Part shown: positions 37,818-51,712 of the stretch, in pieces
How positions within the stretch are numbered: position 1 is the first letter of the stretch
Layout: every line of letters begins with the position of its first letter
From: Stenopsyche tienmushanensis
Taxonomy: Eukaryota; Arthropoda; Insecta; Trichoptera; Stenopsychidae
DNA: 64,000 nt
Direction of reading: 5' to 3'
Assembly: GCA_008973525.1 (NCBI GenBank)
Contig: WACJ01000102.1
Coordinates: forward strand, 744,001-808,000
The notes under the pieces: model-generated
Told to the model about the DNA's origin: nothing
The model's database searches: none
Seen by the model: the letters and a program-made list of their open reading frames with translations, nothing else
Program-made: the position numbers and the translations under genes

Positions 37818-38589
37818 TTTCTGACACTTCTACCGCTAAGTAACACCACGAGCTCTTGTCACTAAACCGCGCCGCTCACCGGCAAAACACTAGTATTGCC
37901 TTCAAAAATGGGATTACTCCGCAATTTTTAAACGACATCAAATAAGGCTGTATTTGCTCCACAAAATAATATTTAAATACACGCTTAAAAAATACATGTA
38001 CATATAACGAACTAAAACTTATTTTGCCATGTTATATTTTTATAAAATATATTATAGATTTTAAATATTTTTATACGTAATATGTTTTTAAAGTTAATGC
38101 TGGTCATGTTTATAAATTTTTTATTAAAAGTTTGATTCAATAAATATTATAATTGATATGAAACATTGTTTAAATAAGCCATTTATTTTTAATTCATAAT
38201 ATTTTACGGACATTGGATTGCATTATACATTTATTTATGATGGCATTATACCGTCAATAAATCAAAAATTATTATTAAAAAACACTCTCGATAGAATTTA
38301 CTTACAAATTCATAATAATAAATCAGCAATATTCTTGATATAATTTTAAAAATATGTAAATAATATGATTTATGTATTTATGAAAGTAAATATTTAGTTA
38401 TATATGATATGTTGCAGATCGAAAAAAAATCTACATTTTAATTGAAAATTTTGCACAATTATAATTTCTATGTATATGTGACTTGCATTTTTTAAAATTA
38501 TTTTATTATTTTAAATTTTGAGTGTGTGAAGTCTACGAATTGATTACGAGGGGTTCGGATGTGACGCATGGTAACTCTGAAGTCTGGGC
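37818..38589. promoter_or_regulatory. Shared upstream region between nudC and the CHIC gene
   Basis: The start codons of nudC (minus) and the CHIC-family gene (plus) lie 772 bases apart, head to head. The interval is strongly A+T-rich except for about 37820-37890 next to nudC (CCACGAGCTC and ACCGCGCCGCTCACCGG). It must hold both 5' untranslated regions and promoters unless upstream exons exist. No TATA box or initiator can be assigned with confidence. Confidence 0.5.
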
Positions 38590-40895
<2,306 letters not shown>

Positions 40896-43378
40896 CTGTC
40901 ATCAGTCGGACGGCAACCTTTAAAAAAAAAATTAAATCGTATCAGCGACGCGTTTGACTGTGTCGTTTCGTAACGATTGCGAATCGACGGACGTCGAAGT
41001 TGACTAATGAAATACCAGTATTTGTTTTCATTAAAGACGTAAATGTGTCATTGTGAATCGCTGTATGTAAACGGAAAAGGTGTCATATTGATCTCTCTTT
41101 CGACTCACGTAGATTATCTAAATAATCGGGACGTACGCGAAGGTCGGAGCATCGGACGAAACTAACAAGATTATATTTTTTTAAATATTGACAATTTTCT
41201 TGAAACTCTGTTTTTTGTAGTTTTGACATTTTAAAAAATATAATTTGAATGTACGTATGCACCCCGCCAGTTTGTATGTTTGTGTGTATATACATAATGA
41301 ACGAATGTTTATATCTACTTATTTATATATTGAATTTAACGTTCGATTCTGATCATATATGTTTGAATACATTATGAGAGGACGGACAAACAAGTCACTC
41401 TGCGTAATTATATTTATAGTTTTTGAGTCACATCTGTTCGTTGATCCGAACTTAATTAAAGACTCGATTATTTAAGAGTATACAAATGACAACCAAACAT
41501 GACTCGCCTGCCTTAACTCACTGGAACAAAACTTATACATATTCCAAAGTTAAAAAAAAGCATGACTGCTGCGCTAAATTATTTAATTCAAAATTACTTT
41601 GGATCGGTAATATAGTTTGTTCTAATTATTAAGATTCATTCTTACCACATGCTGCCAATATTTCATTACAAACTAAGTCTTAAACTGAGGAACATCACAA
41701 TAAACTTAATCTAATTTTGGTATTAATAATGTTCATTCTGCTTTTTTATACTCCGTGCTTACCATTGAATATAATTTAAATATTTCTTAGCCTCCGATAA
41801 GGGCTATTTTATTGTGTCTGGGTCGTCAGCTTCCCTTGTTGAACTGATGAGCAAGATGATCGAGCAAATACTATTACAATAAAACTCTGTATATTTAAAT
41901 AGATATTATCAAATATGTATGTGCACATATATACGATCGTCCATTTTTAGGTATAAATAATTATTCTATTACAGTGTATTTGGCAATAATTTGAAATTAT
42001 CATTTATCTGCATGTAATTAAAACCCATATAAATATCTTAATTGTAGAACTCATATTAAATGTAACGTCTATTGAATCAATTAACTATAATAATTGACAA
42101 TTATAGATTCAAAATGATTGTTTATTTACATAGAAATGAAAATCCTAGAAAGCAAATACATTTCTTACTGAATTATAGATTTTTAATTAAATACAGTAAG
42201 AATGTGTAGTCCAGACTTGCCACGTTTATGATAGCTATACGTTTCATAATCAACTCTTTCAAGACGGGTGACTCATATATGAGTCTTAAAGACTCGCAGG
42301 TGAGTTTCCCGTCATGAAATTTCATTCTAAATTAACAGTTTAAACTTAAAAATATGATTGGTACAACCAGATTGGCCTTCTAATAACTGTGTAATGTTTA
42401 TTTTAAAAATAATTATTAATTAATGCTAATTTACCCAAAATATATTCATAAAACTAATTATTACCCAATCCTAAAGGAACATAATGTACTGAATTCATCA
42501 TTTGATCACTCACTAATGATGGATACATATACATATATTTTTAATCACCTCAAATCATGAAGTAAAATGAATTAGTGTATATTTTAATGTTATTCTCTTT
42601 TCATTTTTAAAGATTTTATTACGATGAGGTAAATCAATTTTTGTGTAAGTGCCATAGAAGCTTAAAATCACAAAATAAGCTTATTTATTTATTTTTATGC
42701 AATTTTTTTGGAAAAACACTTCATATCAGATACTTAAACTTAAAATCAATTTACACATTATTCTTCTTTTGATTTAAAATTGAACACCACTTAGTTATAG
42801 AATAAATACCTTGCAGATATAAAATGAAGAAATCTGCTTGTATTTTTAACCATGGTTGTATTTATTCCCCAATTTTTAATAGAAAAATAACGGTCCTACC
42901 AAAATAATAAAACTATAATAAAAAACTACATTTTCTGCAATAAGTAGTTCGGAAGAAAATCATGTGTAAATACTTTGATGATTGATATAATAAGTATGAA
43001 TTATACTTATATAAATGCTGTGAAATTTATGCACAGTAGCCGAAATATATGTATTTGTTCGAATTGCAAATAATGTAATTATATTTTGTGATGAACATTA
43101 ATTTAAAAAATGTAATTTAATTGTTAATTGTAAATATATTTTATATATGTAGATAGATCTGTAAATTATTAATAAATGATGCTGATATTATGTTCCATGC
43201 TTTGAAATTAACACGAAAATGAACAAATCCTTGATGTAGAATTCGAATAAGGTGCATAAATTGTTTGTATGTAGGGCATGCGAATAAATTTAAGATGAAG
43301 AATTCACCTCTTTCCGATATATCGAGTAACAAGAGTTGCTCATTTTCAATTCCCAATTCATTGCTTAATTTTCTAGTA
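40896..43378. other. CHIC 3' region and gene-free spacer
   Basis: The first few hundred bases probably form the 3' untranslated region; a single poly(A) site cannot be chosen among several A+T-rich candidates. The rest shows no exon or known element except the small palindrome cluster at 42263-42313. Confidence 0.4.
42263..42313. repeat. Compact palindrome cluster
   Basis: GACTCATATATGAGTC (42270-42285) is a perfect 16-bp palindrome. It overlaps GAGTCTT-A-AAGACTC, a perfect 7-bp stem, and both are enclosed by GACGGGTGACTC and GAGTTTCCCGTC, inverted with two mismatches. The core resembles the GACTCACCGGTGAGTC palindrome at 15.0 kb. It may be the end of a TTAA-type element. Confidence 0.5.
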
Positions 43379-44625
43379 CAGTGGAACCTCGGATTACGAG
43401 TTTAATTCATTCTGGAAGGTAGCTCATAACTCGAAACAAGTTTCCCTTAAGAAATGGAAATGCAATTAATTAATTCCAAACCCCTTAAAATTTTACTATG
43501 AAAAAAAAAATACATTCAATAATAAATAATTTTATTTAATAAACAAGGACAAGAAGAACACCAAATATACGGTCTTGAGGAGAGGCATATGAAGAACTTC
43601 ACTTTGCAACGAAAACAGCATTGTCTTCCGTTAACTTCTATAACGTTTTGAAATCGCCGAACTAAGAGAGTCGACATGAGCACTCAGTCTCGAATTCGCT
43701 CGGGTAAGGTGCATGTGGACGGGGAGACACCCTCAGTTGGTGTAGGAGCGAATCCAAGATGCACTTAAGCATAACGTATGTCTTCACCCTTGTGAGGAAA
43801 GAAGGGACTGGACTATTTGCACTCCAGAAAGCCCTTTCCAGTAGAATCAAAAAGGTCGTCTAGAGTAGTTTTCCACTGTCTTTGGAAGAAAACTACTCAG
43901 TCCTTACAAACCTCCCACACCCACTATCGAAACGGTCGCGAAAGCTGTGTGAGCGTTCTAAATGTAACTCGGAGGTTATGCGAATGAGGAGGTGAATGTA
44001 TGACCTAAACTATGCAGGGTTCAGTGTTCTTCTTGAGACACTTGAGTTTCAGGCACTCTACGATATCTCACAGGGTAAGCTGCGTGTCCTCGATGCCATC
44101 AAAGCAGAGTTTGAAAAGTCCCTTCGTATACAAATTCTAGAAGTTAGAGATAATTTGCTGATCCATGGGCTGCAGGATAGAAGTTGTGTTGGGTGGAAAG
44201 AAGAACTTTTATAAAAAGACTCCAAAATATCCTGAATTTTCTCGGTGTGGGCAAGAGCATTATCCTTAATTAGAATGGCTTTCAGAGGAAGATTATTATC
44301 CAGCAGGTTTTTTTTTATCTCAAGATCAACAGCAGAGTCTATCCGTTCAGTAAACAGCTCTTTGTCGGTCCATGCCCTGCTGTTTGACTTCCACATTACA
44401 GACAGCCTATCCTTTCACACTTTGCACCTTTTGAATGCTCGCAGGTTCTCCAAAGAGTAAACTAGGAGAGGCTTATTTTCTTATTGCCACATGCATTCAC
44501 ACAAAAGATTGTCAGGCTGTCTTTCATCGGTTTATGGCCTGTTAACTTGATCCGACTTGACCATTTAGCAAACTAACGAAACTCGTTTGTGTAACCAGGA
44601 ACACTCGTAAACTGAAGTTCCACTG
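43379..44625 (-). mobile_element. Tigger-type (pogo) DNA transposon relic
   Basis: The left end reads CAGTGGAACCTCGGATTACG and the right end reverse-complemented reads CAGTGGAACTTCAGTTTACG, classical Tigger-like inverted ends; a TA precedes the left end. The minus strand encodes transposase pieces at about 44060-44460: WTDKELFTERIDSAVDLEIK, then LPLKAILIKDNALAHTEKIQ (second catalytic Asp region) and, in another frame, NTTSILQPMDQ, a hallmark of Tigger/jerky transposases. The frame shift and missing N-terminal part show that it is dead. The modular repeat (copy 5) occupies its 43.66-44.01-kb part. Confidence 0.85.
43665..44010 (-). repeat. Dispersed modular repeat, copy 5 (inside Tigger relic)
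   Basis: On the minus strand the blocks are GAGTAGTTTTCTTCCAAAGA, GTGGAAAACTACTCTAGACG, CTTAAGTGCATCTTGGATTC and GCGAATTCGAGACTGAGTGC, which also occur in order at 19.40-19.60 kb. Its other edge has TAACCTCCGAGTTACATTTA and AGAACGCTC, as in copy 1. Its position within the Tigger element shows that it inserted into, or was captured by, that element. Confidence 0.6.
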
Positions 44626-46160
44626 GACTTAAAACTTTAAACATATTTTTCTCGAAACGACATTTTTGCATGCGGTTTGGTTACTTTTGTTTTTGTTATT
44701 TTTAAACAAAAAATATTGAGTGTTATATAATAGTAATACTCGTATAGATTAAGAATCTTTTTGTTTCAGGTAAGCCTAAATAAAAAAATGATAAACACTG
44801 CGGACTTGCATCTTTTTTAACACGTCATTCTGATGTTTTAAAAATTATATATTTATTTTTTAGTATTATATAAGAGTGCCCTAATAAAAAAATAAAGAAA
44901 TTAAAAAACGAGTGTTAGATTACATTATGAAATATTTATGATATTTAGAGCATTTCGTCATACTCATGTTCGTAGAATAACTGCTGCCGTCGCCTTAGTG
45001 ATGCTCCTTGTGATCATCTTCTGTCCAGTTGCCAGTCGTTACACTTTAGCTAACATCTCTTGACTTTATTTAATTCAAATTTATAGCCTGAAGGCATATC
45101 CAACTGCTAAGAAATGTATAAAAAATTGTGATGAACAAAGAAACTTCAAAATAATTTTTATATAAGTTTATATTTATGTACAAAAATAATTACTTCACAA
45201 ATAAACATCTTCGATAATCACAAGGTCGATCGATTACATTTTTAACAGCATTGTAATTGCAAACTGATAAAAAGTATTAAAACATCATGCACATAATACC
45301 ATGCTTCAATAAGGTAAAGGCATGTAGAGCATACAAATTTCATAAAATATAAATATTAATAGAAGTTTTGGTTGTTTTACAGTATCAATTTTTAATTGAA
45401 TAAAGTGGATTTTACGATGGCAAATGAAATAGCTTTTATATTTTTAATGACACAAAAATGTATTTAAGCTACTTTATTTAATTCAAAACATAACTAATTA
45501 CCACAATTTGAAGACAAACAAAATTCTATCACAATTCCTAACAGTCATTCCCAACATTTTAATAGTTAGGAACATCAAGACATATTCGCGCTTGCAAAAC
45601 GTCTTGAAAAATAAACATTCTTTCAATTTAAAAATGGAATTCTCAATTATAAATAAATTCATTCTATGAATTATTTCCAAAAACTATGTCCCTTGCAGTC
45701 TTGAGGTTTTCGTCAACAGACTAAGCTTTTAGAAATCGTAAGTCAAATACAAATAAATAAAATAAAAAGAATGATAATAGATTCAAATTTAATAATACTA
45801 CGAATAAAAGACAATTGTTTTAATGGACAATATAGATCTCTTCATGACACTATCCTTTAATAGATACAAAAAAAGTAAAAACCTTGACAAATTACATTCA
45901 GGAAGGCACATCATCTTGGTCACTAGTGTCTGTCTACATATTGTCTGTTTAATTTGCACTTGGATTTTAAAGACGTACATGCTTACATTATGACACTTAT
46001 GTTACAATCAAATTACATATATTCTAAAGAAAATATTCATGGACCAACGTTTTTTAGATTGAAGTTATTTACATGGCGTTGAAAGGTGTTTTTAGACTAT
46101 GCAGATTGCTTACACAGTGTGTTATTCGCCACACTGGAACTACTTATCACTATCCGCTTT
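44626..46160. other. Gene-free A+T-rich stretch
   Basis: No exon or transposon protein is recognised on either strand. Short minus-strand frames (45498-45680, 45798-45980) are unsupported. Confidence 0.45.
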
Positions 46161-46162
46161 TA

Positions 46163-46715
46163 CGAGGGTCACCTAGAAAGTAAGGTTACAAGGGCACCTG
46201 AGGAATTTTTTTTAGTCGTCCCGGGCTCCCATCATCTGCCATCCATGCAGTCATCCGTTTTTTGACTTTGCAGAACAATACCACCGCTAATATCCATCAG
46301 AAGCTCATGGGAATATGTGGTATTGATGTGATGAGTTGACAACATGTCACGAAATGGGTTAGATTGTAATCATCAGTTCATGGGTAATCATCAGTGATTT
46401 CTGACGAACTTATCTATGTCTATGTTATTCCCGCAAATGTAAATAATAAGTTGACAAAATTTTATACGAATCGGATGACTGATATGGCAGCGCATTAAAT
46501 ACGGACAAACATACATTGATTTTTATATATTTTACTATATATATGTTACTCGCGCAATTCTTAGCAATAAGTGGACGAAGTTTTATCGCAATCTGATGAA
46601 TGGTATGGCAGCGCATTACACAAGAACAAACAGAGATTAATTTTTATATATTAGATAATTATGCATTTTTCGATCCTACATAAATGTTGTAATCTTACTT
46701 TCTGCATGATCCTCT
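46163..46715 (+). mobile_element. Mariner-like relic
   Basis: The left end reads CGAGGGTCACCTAGAAAGTA and the right end reverse-complemented reads AGAGGATCATGCAGAAAGTA, both followed by AG(G/A)TTAC, and both flanked by TA. At 46247-46366 the plus strand encodes AVIRFLTLQNNTTANIHQKL and then a helix-turn-helix-like stretch with an in-frame stop followed by QHVTKWVR, resembling the N-terminal DNA-binding part of mariner-type transposases. The catalytic part is absent, and its place is taken by the dimeric repeat at 46415. Confidence 0.7.
46415..46656 (+). repeat. Dimeric dispersed repeat, copy 2
   Basis: Same two-unit structure as 36074-36316, with a period of about 120 bp (TATGTCTATGTTATTCCCGC at the start of unit 1, ATATGTTACTCGCGCAATTC in unit 2). 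It is contained entirely within the mariner-like relic. Confidence 0.65.
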
Positions 46716-46717
46716 TA

Positions 46718-48295
46718 TAACAGAAGGAAAACATGACATACACGGCCTACTGTAATATAAATCCAAATCATTGTTTTTTTGATGTTTTTGTTTTAATAAT
46801 AATTATATCAAGTAATGGTAAAACTAATGAGACAAAATGTATATCGTACAATAAATTATAATTTACTGTAAACACATCCTGCATTCCAAAATGTGACAAG
46901 TGATTCATATATTAGTCATTCAACAGATGCTTCAATGATAACACAGCTGTTGTGTAACTGGTGTTGGATACATTTTTGAAAATATGAGAAAAAAAGCAAT
47001 TTATCAGAATCAGATTAATTATGTTACATCCTCAAAAATATGCGAGTTAATGTAATTAAATACAAATATGTATCTAAAATGTTAAAATTTATCAAAGACA
47101 TATTTTATATACAGCGTTGATAGAAGCGAGTAAGATATATTATATTTTAAAATAACATCTCGCGTTAAAATTACATGTATATATACCCTTCATTATTTTA
47201 CAAGAGGTAAAAGACGTATAAAATTTTTATATTATTCAAAATTGGCTGAAATTGATGAAAGTCCGCCACATTGTCTGGACTAAAGCAATTCAGTCTCGAC
47301 TATCAAATATTTTTACATCAGATGGCACCGTGTCGTATATGAAAAACATTCTCAAAATGATACCCTAAATTACACTTTAAAAGCACCGTGGAAAATAATC
47401 GTACATATTAAAATTTTACAATAAAACTTATTAAGCCTCATTTTCTATCTAAATTAACTTCAAAACAATCACTAAATTATTAATCCAATTATAATATTGA
47501 TTTTGCAACAGTAGGATTACATAAAATTGTCTTAAATCACATAACTTATTTTCTTTAGCGTGGATGAGCATTGTATATATTTACAACAAAAAAACCTCGC
47601 AAATATTGAAAGATACAGCCCATATATACGTTTATAAAAAAATAATTCGTCGATCGATACAACAACGCATCGACCGAGACGAAAAGCAGGAAAATATAGC
47701 GAGAATTTCATCTCATGCTTATAAAAATTAAAACCATAAATTCTCATTTTTAGGTCCACTTAAAATATGAAGATTGCAATGAGTATGTTCTTAAAATTAA
47801 TACTATTTTTATTATACTCATCAGCCTAATGGAAGTCAATTATGTAGGTATTGAGATTTATTTTAAAAATTTAATAATAATAGTTCAATGCTTATGGAGA
47901 GACAAATCTTAATCTATTTTCTTTCAGCCTGTTTCACCCAAAATACGAAAAACATACCGCAATGCTATTCCATATGGATTCTTACAGCACGAAAAAGAAC
48001 TGTGAATGATTTTAAAACGCATTACGTTCATCAAAATATTGTTTTCAAAAACCATAAATATGAAATAATCGCATTAATAAATAATTAACACTGGGATTCC
48101 GGTTGGGTTTTCACCATTTTTTTAACCAATTTTACAGATAAGCAAAAAATAATATCTAGTCACGATAATGAGCAGTGAACCCAGTTATCATATAGGATTT
48201 CCCAGTTCAATTAACAAAGTGTAACTCTTCATAAATAATAATTTGACTAATGCTTTCTTAGCTTAAATTATAAATAGCAATATTACAAATCAAAT
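46718..48295. other. 3' side of the SH3 gene, no other feature
   Basis: This A+T-rich stretch follows the stop codon of the minus-strand SH3 gene and probably contains its 3' untranslated region near the 48.2-kb side. No further exon or recognisable element was seen. Confidence 0.4.
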
Positions 48296-51200
48296 CTACA
48301 GAAAGCCGTTCGGCAAATTTAAAGGTACGGTATCGACGCGATTCGAAGGAAATTGTCCGCGATTACCATCTATTTCTCCGATGAGCCAATCATCGTTTAG
48401 CCTGGAGACAACCTTGATTTTTGAGCCGACGGTGAATCCCAAATCTCCCATGCGTTCAGGTACAAAATCGTACAGTGCAGTGACATATGAGCTTTGAACG
48501 GACGCTGCGCTCGCATTTTCCTCCAGTGGTATTTTGATTTCTACGAAATTAGCTGGAAACATACCTTCCATGCCGTTTCTCAGTTTGCCGAAGAGCCACT
48601 CTTCGTTTAAGCGGCGGCACAATTTTATTTTGTTACCAGTCTGAAAAAGAAAGACGAGTTATCGATAAAATTCTATATGAATAATTTTCATTGTGAAATT
48701 TGAAAATACAAATAGAGGACAACCTTGAAGGGAAGATCATCATCGTGTGTTCCAGGATAATCATAGAGGGCAATAGCATACGGCTCTTGATCTTCTTCGA
48801 CGAATTCCGAAAAAGGAGGAGGAGGCGGAGGACAAGACGGCATCGGAGGAGATGGTACATCTTCCTCTAAGTTACTTTCCTCAAAGTCTTGCCGTTCCTG
48901 AAATTATTTTAAAAAATCATGTAATAAAAATTTAAGCGAAATAATAGCACTTAACATACGCACGAAGCACAAGATTTGTTTATAAAAAAGACCTCGACAA
49001 TTCAGTTATTAATTTAAATTCGAGTTTCAGCAAACGATCGATTGCTTACCTCAAAAAGAATAGATATGAATACATATTGATTTTAAAAGAAATATCACCT
49101 GTATTTATGGATGTTTCAGTTGTTACGTAATGTATCAATTTGAAACGAATAAAATAGATTTTAAGCAGTTCAATAATGCCCTTGTAAAACTTAACGACTG
49201 TTCCGCTTAAATTTTAATAAAAGCGCTATATTTTCACAAACACAATCCAGCGTACGTTATTTAATAAATAATACGATATTGAAATTATTTCAAGAGTAAT
49301 AAACGACCGCTATGTGCTGCACAAAGTACAATTTTAAATATAAATATTTATTTGCAGAGTGATATTGAAATAAACTGTAAATATTAAGCAGACCGATTGA
49401 GTGAAGTCTGTATGATTTATTAGGTAACATTGTTTTGAAAATATCATATTATGCATTTGGATCGATATCCTAATATGAGTCAATATTTTTAATTTTATCG
49501 ATAAAATTATCAAACAAAGTTCATTAACACTAATCTAGATAATACTTTAAAGGTTATCTATAACAAAGTATTTTGCTAATTTGGAAAAATTATCATGTTT
49601 GAAAAAGATATCATTTTATTATATTAGATGTATTGCGTACTTAGCATCTTGAATTACCAGACGAAAGGCATTAATCTATCAGATATTGAAATATATGTGA
49701 TTAAGATCATAGTTTCCTGTTTTAACATCAATTTTTATGTGACTCACTATCCATTTTAACTCCTTCCTGTTAATGAAATTGATCTTTGTCAATTAGCTAT
49801 GTCACGCCACCTTTGTATTTTGTATTTTTACAACATTCCTGTCCAGTTCTTCCTATAAGAGCCTAATAAGATTTAGATCAAGAAACTTTGTTGGTCAATC
49901 CACTACGTTCATCTATCAATCAGTTGATCATTTGCTTAAATGGTAACTGCAGCGTTAATTGTTTAATATTCTATATTTTCTAAATTCTATCATCATCATA
50001 GTGGAGCCACAAACAATCCACTAAAGAACTAGAATCGCTACAATATCCATTCATAGAAAAGGGTTATATCCACCTTGTTCGCTCAATATTGAAGGTAGCA
50101 TGACCTCCGAGTTTCAATTAGAACGTATTGAAGGGCGCTTTTGTGATAAATGATTAAGCAATTATAACTCTATCCTATAATTAATATTTGTGTACATGCA
50201 AAGTTGAACCTTTTTCATTTCAAGTCAAACCTTTTCAACTCAAGTTAAACTTTTTTCATTTCAAGTTAAACTGTCAGATGAAATGTTTTGTGTTTATGTA
50301 AAAATTCCAGTTACTATATATACGTAAAGACGTATTTTAATTTTGCAAATATTCATGAAAATGTAAAGAAGAAAAATGACATATGTGGAGCGATGCCAAC
50401 CTGACAAATCTGTCGGTACAGTATTTTAACGCCAAGTTAAGCCTTTTATTACCATTTAACTTGAAATGAAAAAGTTTAACTTGAGTTGAAAAATGTTTAG
50501 CTTGCCGTTAAAATATTGTATAAAGATGAGTTTAAATTTGGCAAATACTAATGAAAACTTTAAAATACAAATAAAAGTGACAGTTGGATGCGGAAATTTC
50601 AAAGCACAGGGATGCCAACCTGGCATCCCTTTAACAGTTTTAACTTGAAATAAAAAATGGTTTAACTTGACGTAAAAATACTGTACACAAGTAAAGTACA
50701 CAAATTGCAAACTTATATACAAGTTAAATTTGAGTATTTTTTATCAATATGAAACTAAGAAGGAAAAAATGGAATAAGACTTAGTACAATTGTTATAAAA
50801 ATTATTAGTTAAAAGATAGCCCTATTTCTTGTGTAATATATAATAAAATAGGCTTGCTAGTAGTGTAGTGGTTGTTTTATGCTACGTATAAACACATACA
50901 TAGTAGACGCGGCGCGGCGCATGCGCGTAGCTTGTTATGGTGTATGCGACAGAGATGGAGATACCACAAACGATTCTCCCTCTCTTTCCGATCAACTGTC
51001 GTTTGGAGTTTCACTTTTCGTGACGTTCGAGTCAAATTACCTTACAACGCCTATGCAAATTTCTACTTAAGAAGAGAAACGCGACTCACCCGAGGCCTGG
51101 TGATGGCGGGCTTCGCTCTGATGATCGTTGGGCCGCTTCCCGTTCGAACGTCGCTGATGATCGACTTCCCGTTGCAGAGCGGGTCGAGGAAGTCGGAGTC

Positions 51201-51710
51201 GCGAACGGGAAGAGGGGCGCCCTTGGGGAGCCTGGGCGGAGAGAAGGGATCCGAGAGACTCGAGAGGAGGTCGAAGTCGTCTTCGAAGCCGCTCTCGGCT
51301 TGCGAGGCGTTTCCGTTTCCGGCGCCGGAAGGCACTCGGTTCGAGCCGGTGGCGTCCGAGCCGAAGCTGTCGATGCTGAGACCGTCGCTGCTGGAGCGGA
51401 TCGTCAGCGACGGGGAGCTCGGCGCCGACGAGAAGTCGATGAGGGAATCGGCGGCATCAGCTTCGGCGAAGCCCGGCCCGGAAGTCGGCGACTGCGAGGC
51501 GATTTGCGAGGAGAGCTGCGACAGGACGCTGTCGCCCGCCGACCGCGGCTTCCTGGCCTTCAGGCTGGAGAGCACGGTGGGCTTCCTTTCGAAGTGCGAC
51601 GGCCTCACGTATCGGTTGAAGTTGGGCGGGGGCGGTCTCGGCGGAGGCTTCTTCTTCGGCTTGCCATTTGCGGTGGGCGGACTCGGGGCCGCTCGCGAGG
51701 GGTATTTCAT
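48296..51710 (-). CDS. Two-SH3-domain adaptor protein (three exons; N-terminus uncertain)
   Basis: Exons in transcript order are 51090-51710 (continuing to an acceptor at 51713), 48724-48897 and 48296-48640; all join in phase 0. From the ATG at 51710 the product has 379 residues: a Pro-rich N-terminus (KPKKKPPPRPPPPNF, about 17-31), a Ser/Asp-rich disordered middle, a second Pro-rich run (about 222-236), an SH3 domain at about 247-303 (AIALYDYPGTHDDDLPFK ... EEWLFGKL ... GMFPANFVEI) and another at about 316-373 (VTALYDFVPERMGDLGF ... DDWLIGEI ... GQFPSNRVDTV). SH3 domains bind Pro-rich ligands, so this is an adaptor of endocytic or cytoskeletal type; SH3D19-like proteins are my best comparison, but orthology is not shown. 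The C-terminal SH3 has Arg where the SNYV-motif Tyr is usual. The middle donor is unusual (GTTGTC). More upstream exons are possible. Confidence 0.85.
49985..50150 (+). repeat. Dispersed modular repeat, copy 6
   Basis: A run of ATC triplets, then AGTGGAGCCACAAACAATCC, then ATCCATTCATAGAAAAGGGT, then ACCTTGTTCGCTCAATATTG, AAGGTAGCATGACCTCCGAG and AGAACGT. This is the most complete plus-strand version of the ATC-run module. Confidence 0.6.
50231..50492. repeat. Foldback repeat with recurring AAGTTAAAC motif
   Basis: The segment 50231-50270 is an almost exact inverted copy of 50455-50492: TTTTCAACTCAAGTTAAACT against AGTTTAACTTGAGTTGAAAA, continuing through CATTTCAAGTTAAA against TTTAACTTGAAATG, with a 1-base gap. 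Further copies of the core (TTTAACTTG) lie at about 50640-50680, and of TTCATTTCAAGT at 50213-50225. The class is not known; it may be a foldback element end. Confidence 0.6.
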
Positions 51711-51712
51711 TC

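Larger units (their letters stand above)
48898..51089 (-). other. Intron of the SH3 gene
   Basis: The intron contains the modular repeat copy 6 (49985-50150) and the foldback at 50231-50492. The stretch at 50870-51070 is less A+T-rich, with CG-rich text at 50910-50930, but shows no exon. Long plus-strand frames overlapping 50872-51941 are shadows of the G+C-rich exon. Confidence 0.6.

Noticed and set aside
50860..50930. tRNA-like text (TAGTGTAGTGGTTGTTTTATG)
   Set aside because: The start resembles a tRNA A-box region, but no B box (GGTTCRAATCC) or acceptor stem follows at the right distance.
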